Positions 13,101-24,525 of a DNA stretch of 64,000 bases are shown in pieces; within the stretch, counting starts at the first letter, position 1; each line of letters starts with the position of its first letter. Source of the stretch: Adineta ricciae (taxonomy: Eukaryota; Rotifera; Eurotatoria; Adinetida; Adinetidae); contig CAJNOJ010000195.1 in NCBI GenBank assembly GCA_905250025.1, positions 137,334 through 201,333 of the forward strand, in the 5' to 3' direction. The notes below the pieces were generated by a model that saw only the letters and a program-made list of their open reading frames with translations, was not told the DNA's origin and searched no databases. Made by a program: the position numbers and the translations under genes.

Positions 13101-14385
13101 TCAAAATCTTTGGCGTGTCTATGCAGCAGACGAAAAATCCCTTTCGAAAGCCACATGGAAAGTTCATGTTCGTCCTCCAAGACATCAACCGAAAAGTTCG
13201 TCAATATTACATCCTAATCCTCATCAACTGTAAGTAAATGATTTTTATAGAGACGATTTGATCTTTCATTTAATTTTCAGTTCGGCGCGCGTACGTAATA
13301 ATCCATCATTTTTAAATCGAGTTAGTTTTCGACGACGAACGACACGTGAAACATCATCAACAAATTTAAACCCTGAAAAATCAAGCAGTAATCTCAATTT
13401 AAAACCTTTGCCGAACTCTACAGTTGCTGCAATGCGTTCTTGTATCGATACACTGACAGAAACAGCAAATATGGCACCAACAGCAAATCTGTCAGCATTA
13501 CATGAAGGATCGTCTTCAGGTAAAATGAGTTGTTTACGTTTGATGATGCAATTTTATTCGAAATTAAATAGATAATGAAGAAGATCATTTATACTATGCG
13601 AATGATGTCAAATCGTTAACCGAAACTCATCGAAATGCAATTAGATTTGTTCGAAAAATCAAATATTATGTTGCGAGACGAAAATTTCGTGAAGCTCTAC
13701 GTCCATACGATGTGACTGATGTGATCGAACAATATTCAACAGGCAATGTTGATATGTTAGCGAGAATGAAATATCTTCAAGCAAGGTAAACTCGAGATAT
13801 TATCGACAAATTTCAATGGAATTGATATAATTTAGATTGGATAAAGTTTTGGGTACGTCGAAATCCCTGGATAGTTACGAATCAGGTCCTAGTTTAGCAT
13901 CGAGAATATGTAAAATTGAAACTCAAGTAAGTCTTTATCGAAGAAATGATGACACGATTGATAGAATGAATTTTCAGGTTGATAATTTGGATGTGAAGAT
14001 TGAAAAACTCTGTCAGCTTGCTACTAACATATTAGAGCGACCAAATTCACAACCGATATCCAATTCATCTTCAATAACACCGATTGTGGTCGATCGTATT
14101 CGAACTGGTAATCGCTATCACGTTTATTATCATCGTCGTCGACGACGAGCTCCTCCACCTCGAACACAAATATTGACACAAGTGACTTCAGAACCACAAC
14201 CACCAGCTCCTCATCCTCCTCGTTTCTTTCCAGTGGTAACCCCTCCAACACGTGCTTCTTCAGGAACAAATCTATCGGAAACATTGGCATCATCACCGTC
14301 ACCACCGACAACTACGGGAGAACATACACGTGAGAGTCTCGTTAGTCTCTACTGGCTCTTTCAGGATAATTTGAATTCGTCATGA
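10137..14385 (+). CDS. KCNQ: KCNQ-type voltage-gated potassium channel
   Basis: Eleven exons (10137-11113, 11960-12050, 12102-12228, 12278-12459, 12518-12727, 12782-12796, 12862-12957, 13009-13229, 13281-13519, 13572-13785, 13836-14385) join in phase to 973 residues. After a long Asp/Gln/Ser-rich N-terminus come the KCNQ entry motif [20 protein letters not shown]1, S2-S3 ([10 protein letters not shown]), S4 with [19 protein letters not shown], the S4-S5 linker [14 protein letters not shown]5, the pore [17 protein letters not shown], and S6 with [18 protein letters not shown]. An IQ-type calmodulin site ([12 protein letters not shown]) and the distal assembly region ([18 protein letters not shown]) follow. 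Known role of the family: tetrameric, PIP2- and calmodulin-dependent M-type K+ current in excitable membranes. The S4-S5 part looks like the KCNQ2-5 branch. Odd points: about 330 residues before S1, Cys-Thr-Val in the filter region where the family has Thr-Thr-Ile, and a 15-nt exon inside the pore loop. Confidence 0.95.
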
Positions 14386-14616
14386 AACCCTCTTGTATGA
14401 TTTTTCTCGTTTTCTGTTTAATTGTAACCATTTATCTACACGTATACACAGTCGAATTTCTTCTATTTCGATAAAATTTCTTGCTTCATGTCACCGGTGC
14501 CTTATCTGGTTGTTAACGGTTTCTTTTTATGTTACTCACTGGTTTTTTCAGTACCAATAAGAAAATATGTATAAATTCAAGAAGAAATTTTCGAATTTAT
14601 TTGTTGAAAATTATAA

Positions 14617-14622
14617 AATAAA
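14617..14622 (+). terminator. AATAAA polyadenylation signal for KCNQ
   Basis: AATAAA 232 nt after the KCNQ stop, just before the convergent gene at 14662. Confidence 0.5.
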
Positions 14623-14661
14623 CAAACATTAGATAGCAAGTAGTGGATTTGCAGTATGAAA

Positions 14662-15012
14662 TTAGAGAACGCCTAATATGTGTTGAGATTTTCTTTTCTT
14701 ACAATGACAATGTGAACAGGATTTTTGTTGCTGTTGAATGAAAACGATATGATCAACATAGATTTGATAGCGACGATGAGAATGACGAGATTGACGTGGC
14801 TTTTTCTGGACTTTATCATGAACCGTTACTTTCGAATGTGGAGTACGAACAACAGGAATTGTTTGTTCGACATGTTCATCTTTACGATGTGAGTTTGGTG
14901 TTGAAGCACGAGGAAAGATTTTATTGCTATTCGAAGTTTGTGGTGTACTTGTACCATGATAAATAGTATTGATTGAAGAACGAAATCGTTTATAACCTTG
15001 TGATTGAGCCAT
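14662..15012 (-). CDS. Small basic hypothetical protein, 116 aa
   Basis: Intronless frame starting MAQSQGYKRF. The ATG lies 11 nt after a TTTTTTTCTAG acceptor, the same context seen at genuine starts in this window. The protein is basic, rich in Ser, His, Arg and Thr, and ends with a Cys/His cluster, CSHCHCKKRK, that could bind metal but matches no finger I know. It converges on the KCNQ gene, with 276 nt between the stops. No family recognised. The start context and even composition favour a real gene. Confidence 0.5.
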   Translation of the reverse strand: MAQSQGYKRFRSSINTIYHGTSTPQTSNSNKIFPRASTPNSHRKDEHVEQTIPVVRTPHSKVTVHDKVQKKPRQSRHSHRRYQIYVDHIVFIQQQQKSCSHCHCKKRKSQHILGVL

Positions 15013-16385
15013 TCGAATACGATCTAGAAAAAAAGAAATAAGTTGATCGTTTCAAATACCAAATTGACTTAGGACAAAAGTCATCTTACACTTCTGTGAC
15101 TATCTTTTCAGCGGAGAAGGCGTGTCGATGAAATTGAGCGTATGATGATGTGTTGTGAATCAGTGAATGTGCGACTCAACTATCTAATTGAGATTGACAC
15201 TTCTCTCTCTCTCTTCTCTGCATAATATTTTCTTTCTCCTTCTCTCACTCTCCCTCTCTTGATTTTCTCATGTCTATTCACTTTTCTCTTTCTTCCGTAA
15301 ATTAATTATGCAATCAAACGAACTATGTGCATCATATCCGAAGTACCACGTGTCCGGGTGTTATTACATACATAAATTTCAAATATTGTATTTTCACCGG
15401 TGCCAGTCAAGTGTCTCGAATAGTTTGACGGAAGTCCCAAGTGATACAGTCAAATTGAAATGTGTCACTCTTGACCCCGAAAAAGAGTTCTTTTTTTTCA
15501 ATGAATAAATATGAAGAATGCAGCTATGTTTATGAAAAGATAACAATTAAAAAGAGCAACATCATTTCGTTGTTATGATGATGCAATCAGCAAGCGAGCA
15601 GCTGCAATAATGTCTTCGACATATAACACTTATCAACAATAACATTGAACATCGATGTATAATATGTGCGACAGCTTTTTTCTTCGTTTTGTTGAGTCAA
15701 TGTAAAGATGATGAAGCTGAGAGAAGGAATGATGACGAATGTTAAATAATATTCAAGGCAAGAAGAAGAAAACGAAACGAAATGAAGTTGCCAACTTTGA
15801 TCTAGGTGTGAATAACTTGTTCACATGGAAAATGGATAATATCGTGATGTAAGAATATTGAAAATCAAATGATTTATCTCAAGATCAAACTCGCATGCAA
15901 AAGATAAACAATCATGAGAAGTTTTTTACTCAAAAGTTAATCTTTAATTCTATTATTGTGAAGCATATTTATTACATGTTTAACTATGCAGAACATAAGA
16001 GGAAGAAGAAAGTGTTCACTATTCTTTTTTTTTAAAGCTCTTTCGTTCGTGACGAAGAATTTTCTTGTCGATGTTGTTTTTGGTATTCATCGGTAGACAA
16101 CATCGAGTAATTTTTTCTTCTTTTCCTTCAATTTTTTTTCTTATGAAATAGGTTATTGTTGCGCCTTTTCTTCGATTAAACCATGCCATAGCATCCTTCG
16201 TTACTATGGTAAACTGTTCTGTTGTGCCACACTTTACTTTCTCTCATTCACCTTCTTGTAAAAATGAAATGAAATGAAAATGCACAGATCATTTTTCTCG
16301 TTTGCTTTTATTGTCTCATTCTTGCGATTGTGTGTGATTTTTTTTTCTTTTTAGACAAAATTAGTTTCTGAACGAATTTATCATC
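15013..16385. other. Intergenic region, no supported gene
   Basis: About 1.4 kb between divergent genes, with CT-rich runs (15200-15260). Near 16200 a GC-richer patch CCATGCCATAGCATCC carries no frame of note. A TTTTTCTTTTTAG acceptor at about 16354 precedes the next start. Confidence 0.5.
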
Positions 16386-16922
16386 ATGACGCGTATGGCC
16401 TTTGATACTCGCACGCAAAATGCGTGGAAAGAATTGATTGAAAAAGAAGCGATGACACGCGTTTCATGGCATCGAACATTCAAACCCAATCCCAACGATG
16501 ATGAATGGTTCAAACGTGGATTTTACACTCAAGCAACAGAAAAGCCTGTTAATCGTTCTTTACCTTCCATTGTCTTTCCACCACGACCTAAACCGCGTTA
16601 TGATCCAAATGACACATTAGACGAATTAGCGAAAAAACTTGATTTAGAACACAATCCAAATGCATTGAAAGAAATGTATCCAGCTGATAAACATCACAAA
16701 GATGTTTTATTTGATGGATTTTCCAAAGAAGAAAAAGGCCGTTATAAATATTTAAATCTTCGCAAAGTCATTCCACCTGAAAATAAATATCAATATCCAG
16801 TATCAAATACAATGGAGTATGGATGGAAATTAGGTGAAAGTGGTCAAGAATTCAAAGCACCAACTCATGCTCGAGGAAAAATTGTCGAAGAATCGTTTTA
16901 TCGTCGTAATGGTGTTTTTTAA
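16386..16922 (+). CDS. SPMIP1/ATP6V1FNB-like ciliary microtubule inner protein
   Basis: Single-exon frame of 178 residues, MTRMAFDTRTQNAWKELIEK at the start. The ATG sits about 30 nt after a strong TTTTTCTTTTTAG acceptor. The layout matches SPMIP1 (formerly ATP6V1FNB): an N-terminal NAWKELIEKEAMTRVSWHR helix, a Pro/Arg linker, an LFDGFSKEEKGRYKYLNLRK block, and a C-terminal tail with YPVSNTMEYGWKLGES. In vertebrates the family lies in the lumen of sperm axonemal doublet microtubules. Rotifers are heavily ciliated, so an axonemal role is plausible. No catalytic residues are expected. The assignment rests on remembered block order, not a search. If wrong, it is still a conserved-looking small soluble protein. 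Confidence 0.65.
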   Translation: MTRMAFDTRTQNAWKELIEKEAMTRVSWHRTFKPNPNDDEWFKRGFYTQATEKPVNRSLPSIVFPPRPKPRYDPNDTLDELAKKLDLEHNPNALKEMYPADKHHKDVLFDGFSKEEKGRYKYLNLRKVIPPENKYQYPVSNTMEYGWKLGESGQEFKAPTHARGKIVEESFYRRNGVF

Positions 16923-17188
16923 TAAAAAAAAAGGAAAATTTTCTTTCATTAACTATTTTTTTCTTTCGAAATATACGATTTTTCTCCATTTGTATATCAA
17001 CCCTTTTCGATGAAAATTTTAATCTCCATCTTTTGTAAAATCGAATCTTATTTTATGCCGATTGTTCATCAGCTGATTTTAGAAGTTTATTCTGATTTGA
17101 AAACACAAAACAATATCACCGAGTAGATTTCGCATAATGAGAAAAGACTATGAAACTCAAAGAAAAAAAAAGGGGGAAAACGAAAGTG

Positions 17189-20100
17189 TTATAATCGTTG
17201 TATAACTCGACTTTTTATAGATGTTTGATCCTGATCAGATGTATTTGTGTAGAAGGAATTATTATCTATTGTACGTGTCGACGGTGTACTGAGATATTGT
17301 TGAATATAATCTCGCATTGCTAATAAAAGAGTTTCATATTGTTCCTATTGAAGACGAACGATGAAAAAATGTGTATTGAAACGAAGAAAAACTTTACTTG
17401 ATCGACGAACTGTGGCCGAACAGCACGGATAAGTCGAACGACTTTGAACGGATCAATTAAGTGTTCAGTTTGCATTTTATCAATCGAATTGCATAAAGCA
17501 GCAAAGTATCCCGAATAGGTCGCACCGTTTCTGTTACAAAAAATTGTCTTTTCAAGAATTAGAATTCGTAAGATTCGACTTACAAACATTGTAAAATAAC
17601 ATTTTGTTCATTATACGTCCGCATTTCTTTCAGGAAACGTTTAACAACAACCAGTAAATGTGATTGATCCTTTATTTGAAATTGTCGTACAGTTCGCAAT
17701 CGATCATTGTTCTTGAAGACGAAGAAAAGAGAAATGCGACAGATTTGTGAAGTTTAGAAACATACAAAGACATTCTTGTTGACAAATTTCAATTCAAACA
17801 CTCGTTCAACAAGTTGTTCGTCTTCTTTTTGTGATGTTAAAACAATTTCAAATGGTCCGAATAACGTTCCTTGCCCTACATTCGTTGACCAATAGTAAGA
17901 AGTTTTCTACACACGACAAGAAATGAAGAATTCAATACAAAAGAAAACCTTAATATTCCTCACCACATCACGTGTTATAGGCTCTAATAACATAATAATC
18001 GACACATTATGATCGTAAACCAATCGCCAGAAATCGATGCACGTATGTGGAAGCGGAAATTGCGTGATAATATAACTTGGAGTTTGTCGATACGACTAGA
18101 AAAGCAGAAAATGACAGTTCGATTAGATTCATGATGATTATTCAATGATTAGAAAGATTGAAAATCAGAATAGATTAAATGTAATCGATCATTGTTCTCT
18201 TTTGTCATTCGAACATCCCTGTAATAAATCCCTTTACATTGAAATTTAATGTGAACGAGATTTTCTCTCAATGATGTATATGAACAATGATTAATTAACA
18301 AAAAAATTCTTACATTAACAAAAACAGCATTGATATAATCAGTTGTTTTATCGACTTGTGTCATTAAATACGGTCGACTATGATCAGCTAAACATGAAAA
18401 GATCTTTCTTGCACTTTATTTACACAGGAATAGTAAAGTTACTCACGGGCAAGGATTGTTTCACTACGATTTTTATTAATATTCGCAGGTTCAAGTGCTC
18501 CTCGACAGGAATATTCAATAGTTGACTGTAATTGTTCTAAAAGCTACAAAATTGAAAAACAAAAGTCAATCATCACGAAAACTCGTATTTCTTTTACTTT
18601 GTATTGCGTTTTCGTATCCATACGGAACTTCTTTGTCGTCATATATTCTTGCAATGAAACATTTGTATCCATTGTAACAATCCCTTCGATTAGTGTTCGG
18701 TAAAGAAATACATATTGTTCGGCTGTTTGTATCATATATACGCGATTTTGTCTAAATATTCAAACATAAACATGTAAATATTACTTTTACTGGAAAATAT
18801 TTACCTCATTCGATGAGTAAATTCTAAAACATCGACTATATCTTGATGTTCAGCTTGTTCCAGTAACGAATCGAGAGCAATAAATGTTCCAGATCGACCA
18901 ACACCCGCGCTAAACAAATGACAAAACAAGATCGAAATTCGCGAATTAAATCCAAAGAACTCTTCACCTGCAATGAACAAGTATCGGATTCGATGATTTA
19001 TAATCCGTTCGGAAACGTTGCCGAAGGTCCAACAATGGCGTTGATAATGCCAAGCATCCATGATCTAAATTTTCTCTTTCCAATGCAAAAAGTCACGATT
19101 GTATCAATTTGTTTACCTGGCCAAGATAAAAAATGATACTGTTTAACTACTAATGCATCTGTCGACTAAAGTAAATAGATGAAGATGAATTCTTTCAGTT
19201 AATCTCTATTGACATCGAAATACCTCCGATTGATTAAATAAAAGAAATCTTCGTATTGTGTAATCAGCATATTTTTCTTCATTATCGAGACGAATTCGAA
19301 AATCATTGATGCGTTTTTCACCTTCGTCGGGCCAATATTGAATACATTTATGCTAGAGTAGAATCAATTGAATATTTACATAAACATATGGATTATTTAC
19401 ACTACTTTTCCATCTTCAAATAAACGTGTAACCATAATAATTGATTGAATACGTAATTGCCAAATCATACGAATAAAATCATATAAGGTTGTTTCAGTTG
19501 GTGCTGAAAAGAATTTCCAAAAAAAGGCGTTTTTCCTTTCTTCATGGGTCAAGGTGAAATGTGAATGTCAAATGTATCGACGATAAAAAATTCAAGGAAA
19601 TCCTGATTGTTTTTCTATATAGATCAACGTCATATTCATACACATCTCAAGGTTAGTCATTCGATCGAATCAACTCAAGTTAACCTTCAATAAAGTCTAC
19701 GTGAAATAATGCAGTGTGATCTAATTTAAATGAGGATGTCTGTAAGATAGAAGAAAAAATGAACAAACCTTGAGCAGCGATGTATAATTTGCTTGCTCGA
19801 TATCCATCGATGTATGATGCATTGATGTAATCACTTGATGGGTCACTAATTAAAGGTCTAAGTATAACTCGTGAATGATCATCTGAAAAGAAAAGAATAT
19901 GTGTAGATGAAGGAAGGGGACGGAGAATATGTACGAACAAGGTTCGATGGCATTGAAGCGATTTTTGGATTTATTTTCAGGACGAAATGCTAAAGTTTTT
20001 GGATGAAGGGATTCTGTTGGTAATTTCTAATGGAAAGAAGAAAAAGTCTTTTGGAGAAAGTTAAAGAGTGAATTTACTTCATATTCGTCGCGAATACGTT

Positions 20101-21131
20101 GTTCAGGAAATGATTTTGGGTTTAGCCATGAACGTAGTTCTTGAATTTTGATTGGATTTTTCAAAATTTGATGATGATGATGATTGCTATTGTTCGTCAC
20201 GGCATTGTCGACAACTGTTCGATCTACGAAAATGATTCATTTTTTCGCTTACTTCATGATGATTAAGTAAAAAACAATCTTTTTCGTCTGTTTTTTTTTC
20301 TTATCTTTTTATGTTTAGGTGTGTCTTTCCCTTGATAATAAAGGGCGAAAAGCGCCTCGTTTACTGAATTCCTCGTCTTACTTTGATCGTTGGTCGAAGA
20401 TTCGCTAAGTGGTACAGAGGATGTTTTCACTGCTGGATCTTTGCTCCGTTTGGTTGGCACGATCATTTGTTTGAAACGTTTCCATAACGGAATTTTGTTT
20501 GATGACGACGATGAACTGAACGTTTCATCGGAAGAGTTGATTATTGGGCGAGTTAGAATTGGTATAATTGTGGTCGTTGCTGACCGCGATCGTGTTGATG
20601 AAGAAGTTTGAGGAGAATTCGATGAATGTTTGATTCGATATTTAATTTCATTTTCGTCATTGGAAACTTTCGTCATCGGAGGAAGAGGTAAAGGAGGATG
20701 AGGTTGATACAATTCACCATGTGATTTCGCATGCTGGAGCTTTTTCGTTACATGCCGGAAAGAATATGTTGACGTTTCTTCATCATTTGCTGCCTGTTGT
20801 TGTTGTTGTGCTTGTTGTTCAGCAGTGAAGGGATTAGAAATATGTTGTGTTGATGCTGACGATCTCATCGATGATGGAATATATTCAGATCGACGACTCA
20901 TAGGTCGATGACGAGGCTCATCATCAATAACGGATACTGTTACACTACGTCGGTTGTTTCTGTTGACCTTAATTGCTGCGAATAGAAATGCGAAAGAAGA
21001 AACAAATGATTTACTTGATGATTGTCACTCATACGATTTGACAATGGTCGACGATTGTAACTTTTATTTTGTCGTATTGTCAATTGTTCACTGTCTCTTC
21101 TCTCTTCGTTGTCTCCGTTTTTTTCCTCCAT
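17189..21131 (-). CDS. Tandem-domain protein tyrosine phosphatase
   Basis: About a dozen exons. The N-terminus ([20 protein letters not shown]) and about 200 following residues are Ser/Gln/Arg-rich and disordered, with no signal peptide and no membrane segment. PTP domain 1 then runs from [11 protein letters not shown] through [12 protein letters not shown] and FLSWPDHG (join at 19135/19064) to the catalytic loop [16 protein letters not shown], completed across an intron near 18910; these catalytic residues are all present. Domain 2 follows ([20 protein letters not shown]), but its loop reads LQCLNGATYSG: the Cys remains and the essential Arg is Tyr, so it is probably a pseudophosphatase as in many receptor PTPs. 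The long N-terminal exon is left at 20382 by a GTAAG donor; reading on past it meets a stop, so the intron is required. Stop TAA at 17189-17191. An upstream exon with a membrane anchor beyond 21131 is not excluded. Confidence 0.9.
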
Positions 21132-21772
21132 GTTTTATATGGATTAGTTCTATTGTATTCACATACACATAGATTCAAACGAGCAATAGAGAAAAAAAAG
21201 TCAAATCGGACAAAAGTTCAATCTTGCCGTTGTTCTTCGTCTTCAAACGACGACAAATAGAAAAACATAGTTCTCTTTCTCTGTATATTATGAAACTAAA
21301 CTGACGCACCAACTACAAGAAGAAACGAAGAAGGTGGTCGTCGAAAAAAAAAAGACGACGATTCACACAGAACGAAAATGCAAGTAGAATGGAAGAAAAA
21401 GAAAGAAAAAAAAAATCTTTCGAGATCGGTAGTCCTAACATTAGTATTTATTCATAGACATTTGATGATAAATGAGTTAATATACTCATTAATTTGCAAT
21501 CACTTTCAATGCTATCGTCAAAGAAAATCTCGTTGAGATCAAGATGGATTTTCGATTGAAATATCCTCCTGACATACACTTGAAATATTCATCATAAATA
21601 ATTCAGTCCTGCAGGTCTGTATATATATATACAACTATGTGTATCAGGTTGTGCGTTGTTTTTTCTTGCTTTGTTTATCGCGTCTGGATTTATATATAAA
21701 ATAAAAAAAAAGAAGAAGAAGAAGGAAAGAACATGAAATAAAAATATAGATTAGTTATGAGTAAAGAAATAT
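21132..21772. other. Intergenic region between PTP and CSN4
   Basis: About 640 nt holding the PTP 5' flank and the CSN4 3' flank. Poly-A runs, a TATATATATA stretch at about 21620 and an AATAAAA-like sequence at 21701 are visible. No gene seen. Confidence 0.5.
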
Positions 21773-23487
21773 TTAGGAAACATCCATTGATCTAACAGTT
21801 GTTGTTGTTGTTTCCATCATCGGGGTATCGTGCTCGTCATTTGTTGTGGCATTTATTTTTGCTTCGATGGTTGCCATGGTCTTTTCACACCATTCAGGAT
21901 GAACAGCTTGAATTTTGTCAAGTACTTGATTGACTTGAACACAAAATGATTCAATTCGACGATCCCATTGAGCAAGTTGTTCGCTTGCTATGAAGAAAGA
22001 TGGATGAAACTTTTTCACTTCTGCGAAAATTGCTCATAGTTTACCTTGGAAATGTAAAACAGATGCAATTTGATCAACAAAGCCGCTCAAACGTCCTTCA
22101 GAGATCATCTGCGATGCGATTTTTTCCGACTAAAACGAATATTTTCCATGAGAACCTTCCTTTCGAACAAATCAACATACTTTTTCCTTGGGAATACCTA
22201 GTAAACCACCTAATTCAGTGAATGATATATTTGTATAAATTTTACTAACAGCAACAAGATTATGTTCAATCACAGCGCGTTGTAGAATTGTGTAACCTAC
22301 AGACAAGCGTCATTAATTCATTATTTACAAACAAAATCTATCTTCTACCATCAGCTGTTGTTGCTTTTTGATGTTCAGCAAGGAGTCCTTCGAATTGTTT
22401 TGCATCTTGGGGACTGATAATACGTTCTAAATACCTGAAATATCCGAGAGATGATACGATAGAGTTCAAAATCTTCGTACATTTTGTTTAATATCGAATA
22501 AGCGGGTGATCGTTGTGATCGTTCATCTTTGAATAACGTTCCTAACATTCTCGATCGATGTGGACCCGCCGGTGCCAAAATTGCACATATCAATGCGTTA
22601 TCTAATGCTTTCATACGTTCTTCGCTGCTAATAATCGATTTCAGCGATAATTCATTGTAACGTTGTGCAGCTTCGACAAATTTTCGTTTGTAATCAAGAA
22701 TACGTGCATAACATGCCTAAAAAACAATGAATTTACACACAAAATCGCTGTTTGACACTTGACTTACTCGATAGAGAATTTGCAATTCTTCATCGCGTGT
22801 TTCATTCTGTGATAACGATGCTCGATTAATATACACCTCCGCTTGAACGGGATCGTCATCTTCCAGGTAAAGTCGTGCGATACGTAGATATGTTCTTAAT
22901 TTGTAATCAGGCGGTAAAGGTCTAAACAACAATAATTCAAGAATTGAAATTGCGAAAATACTTTTCATACTTTTGGGCGGATTCTAACGGTGCAACAGAA
23001 AGAACTTTGGCTGCTTCTCGCCAGTTTTCTTCACGTTCATAAATATCCGCAAGAAAATTTCGATATTGACCAACTTGATCTTCAAATGATATCGCTCGTG
23101 CAGCCATTCGTTCAAGTGCGTATAACGACACTTCTTTGGCCTGATCCGCTGATAAACGAGGTAGATATGATGTACATAAATCTGTTAGTAATTGTCGTGA
23201 TGCAACCAAAACGATTTTATCGTCGACCACTGATAAGCAAACGAAGATTTTAATATGAAATCGAAATAAAAAGTTACGAACCAGCATCGAGAAATTTTTT
23301 CAAGTTTTCTACTGTATGAGCTTGTTTTGAATCTTGAAAGATCTCATCAAGGATCGATTTAAATCTAAGATATTCAAATTTTCGCTGTCTTCTCAATAAA
23401 TTTCAAATTCCTTTACTTGTCCATCAGTTCTCTATGCGAAAGACCTTTGTTTACGACTTGCTGAAGTTGTTCGGCAATGCTAGACAT
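21773..23487 (-). CDS. COPS4: COP9 signalosome subunit 4
   Basis: Multi-exon gene starting [20 protein letters not shown]. The ATG lies 6 nt after a TATTCTAG acceptor. The translation follows CSN4 throughout: [122 protein letters not shown], the PCI winged helix [12 protein letters not shown] and [15 protein letters not shown], and the C-terminal helix [15 protein letters not shown]. The signalosome removes NEDD8 from cullins, controlling cullin-RING ubiquitin ligases. CSN4 is a PCI scaffold subunit that helps sense the substrate. Length is close to the roughly 400 residues usual for the family, plus a short Thr-rich tail. Stop TAA at 21773-21775. PSMD5 lies upstream on the same strand. Confidence 0.95.
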
Positions 23488-23776
23488 TTTAATCTAGAAT
23501 AGAAAACATCGACTCTTTATTTTGGCGTATGCCATGGTACTTCATCAGATTGACGAAACTTTTGCTTGATTGGTAAGCTATACAACAGAAGAAGAAAGAA
23601 AATTTATTGGCTCATTTGTTTTAATGAGTCGGAAGATTCATAGAAAGAGGGCGCATGTTTATAGGCTTGATTGATACTAAATTTTAGAAAGATCAATTTC
23701 TAGATTAGATTATCGATCATTTAATCCTTCATGTTCTGTAAATAACATTTTCGTGAGGTAAGTGATAAAATGAACA

Positions 23777-24230
23777 ATGTCTTATCCACCGCTTCCGAAT
23801 CTTGACGGTTTATCTATTTGTCAGTGGATCAACGTAACAGATGATTTAGAGAAAATCATTCATTTCTGTTAACGCGTTGGATTCTTACACACATATCCTA
23901 ATAAACGTTGTCTGAAGTTGCATGATAATTGGTACCTAGACGTGTGTTCAAAGTCAATGGATCAATACCCAAATAACGATATCGAATATGTAAGTCATCT
24001 TATTCTATATCTATACGCAATGATACTTTTCTTGAGGGTAGCAAACTAAAACTATTACAAATATTAGATCCCATGATGTATTGGCGTCAAGATTTGGATT
24101 CGCATAAGTTCATTAACAGTATGTTCGCTCTAGATATGCGCCTTATTTCTCTGAATCTCTCTATACTCATTAAAACGGATAAGCCAATAAATTTTTCTTT
24201 TCTCTGCCGTGAGTCTCGACTATGGGAATG
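23777..24230 (+). pseudogene. Decayed transposase-like fragment
   Basis: From an ATG at 23777 a frame reads MSYPPLPNLDGLSICQWI, then DDLEKIIHFC, an in-frame TAA (23870-23872), and continues RVGFLHTYPNKRCLKLHDNW with further coding-like sequence (PMMYWRQDLDSHKFINSMFA in another frame near 24070). The order helix - aromatic loop - Cys..His - Trp resembles the N-terminal zinc-ribbon region of ISXO2/IS1595-like transposases found as repeats in rotifers and other animals. No DDE catalytic region follows. It lies between CSN4 and PSMD5 on the opposite strand. Family assignment is tentative; decay is supported by the stop and the frame change. Confidence 0.4.
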
Positions 24231-24525
24231 AACAAATCATCATGGTACTCACAACAAGAAAGGAAAAAAAATTCAACCTACCGTATATCGATGTCGTGAA
24301 AAGGCAAATCCGAGGTATCTCGGTATTCGTTTATTTCGGAAGAAAAAACGAGAATAGGCCAGACAAAGATAATAAAAAACAACAGAAAACCACTCTCTCT
24401 GTAACGGAAACAATAGTATCTAGACAAAGCGAAGTCTAACAACGCAATGAAGACACTAACATCTGCTGTTATACAGTTCACCAACCATGCGAAAATGTTG
24501 TTAATCTGAAGAAATATCAATGCGC

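Noticed and set aside
20263..20381. Alternative C-terminus [16 protein letters not shown] of the PTP N-terminal exon
   Set aside because: A GTAAG donor at 20381 removes it and restores the frame into the D1 domain; reading on reaches a stop with no phosphatase.
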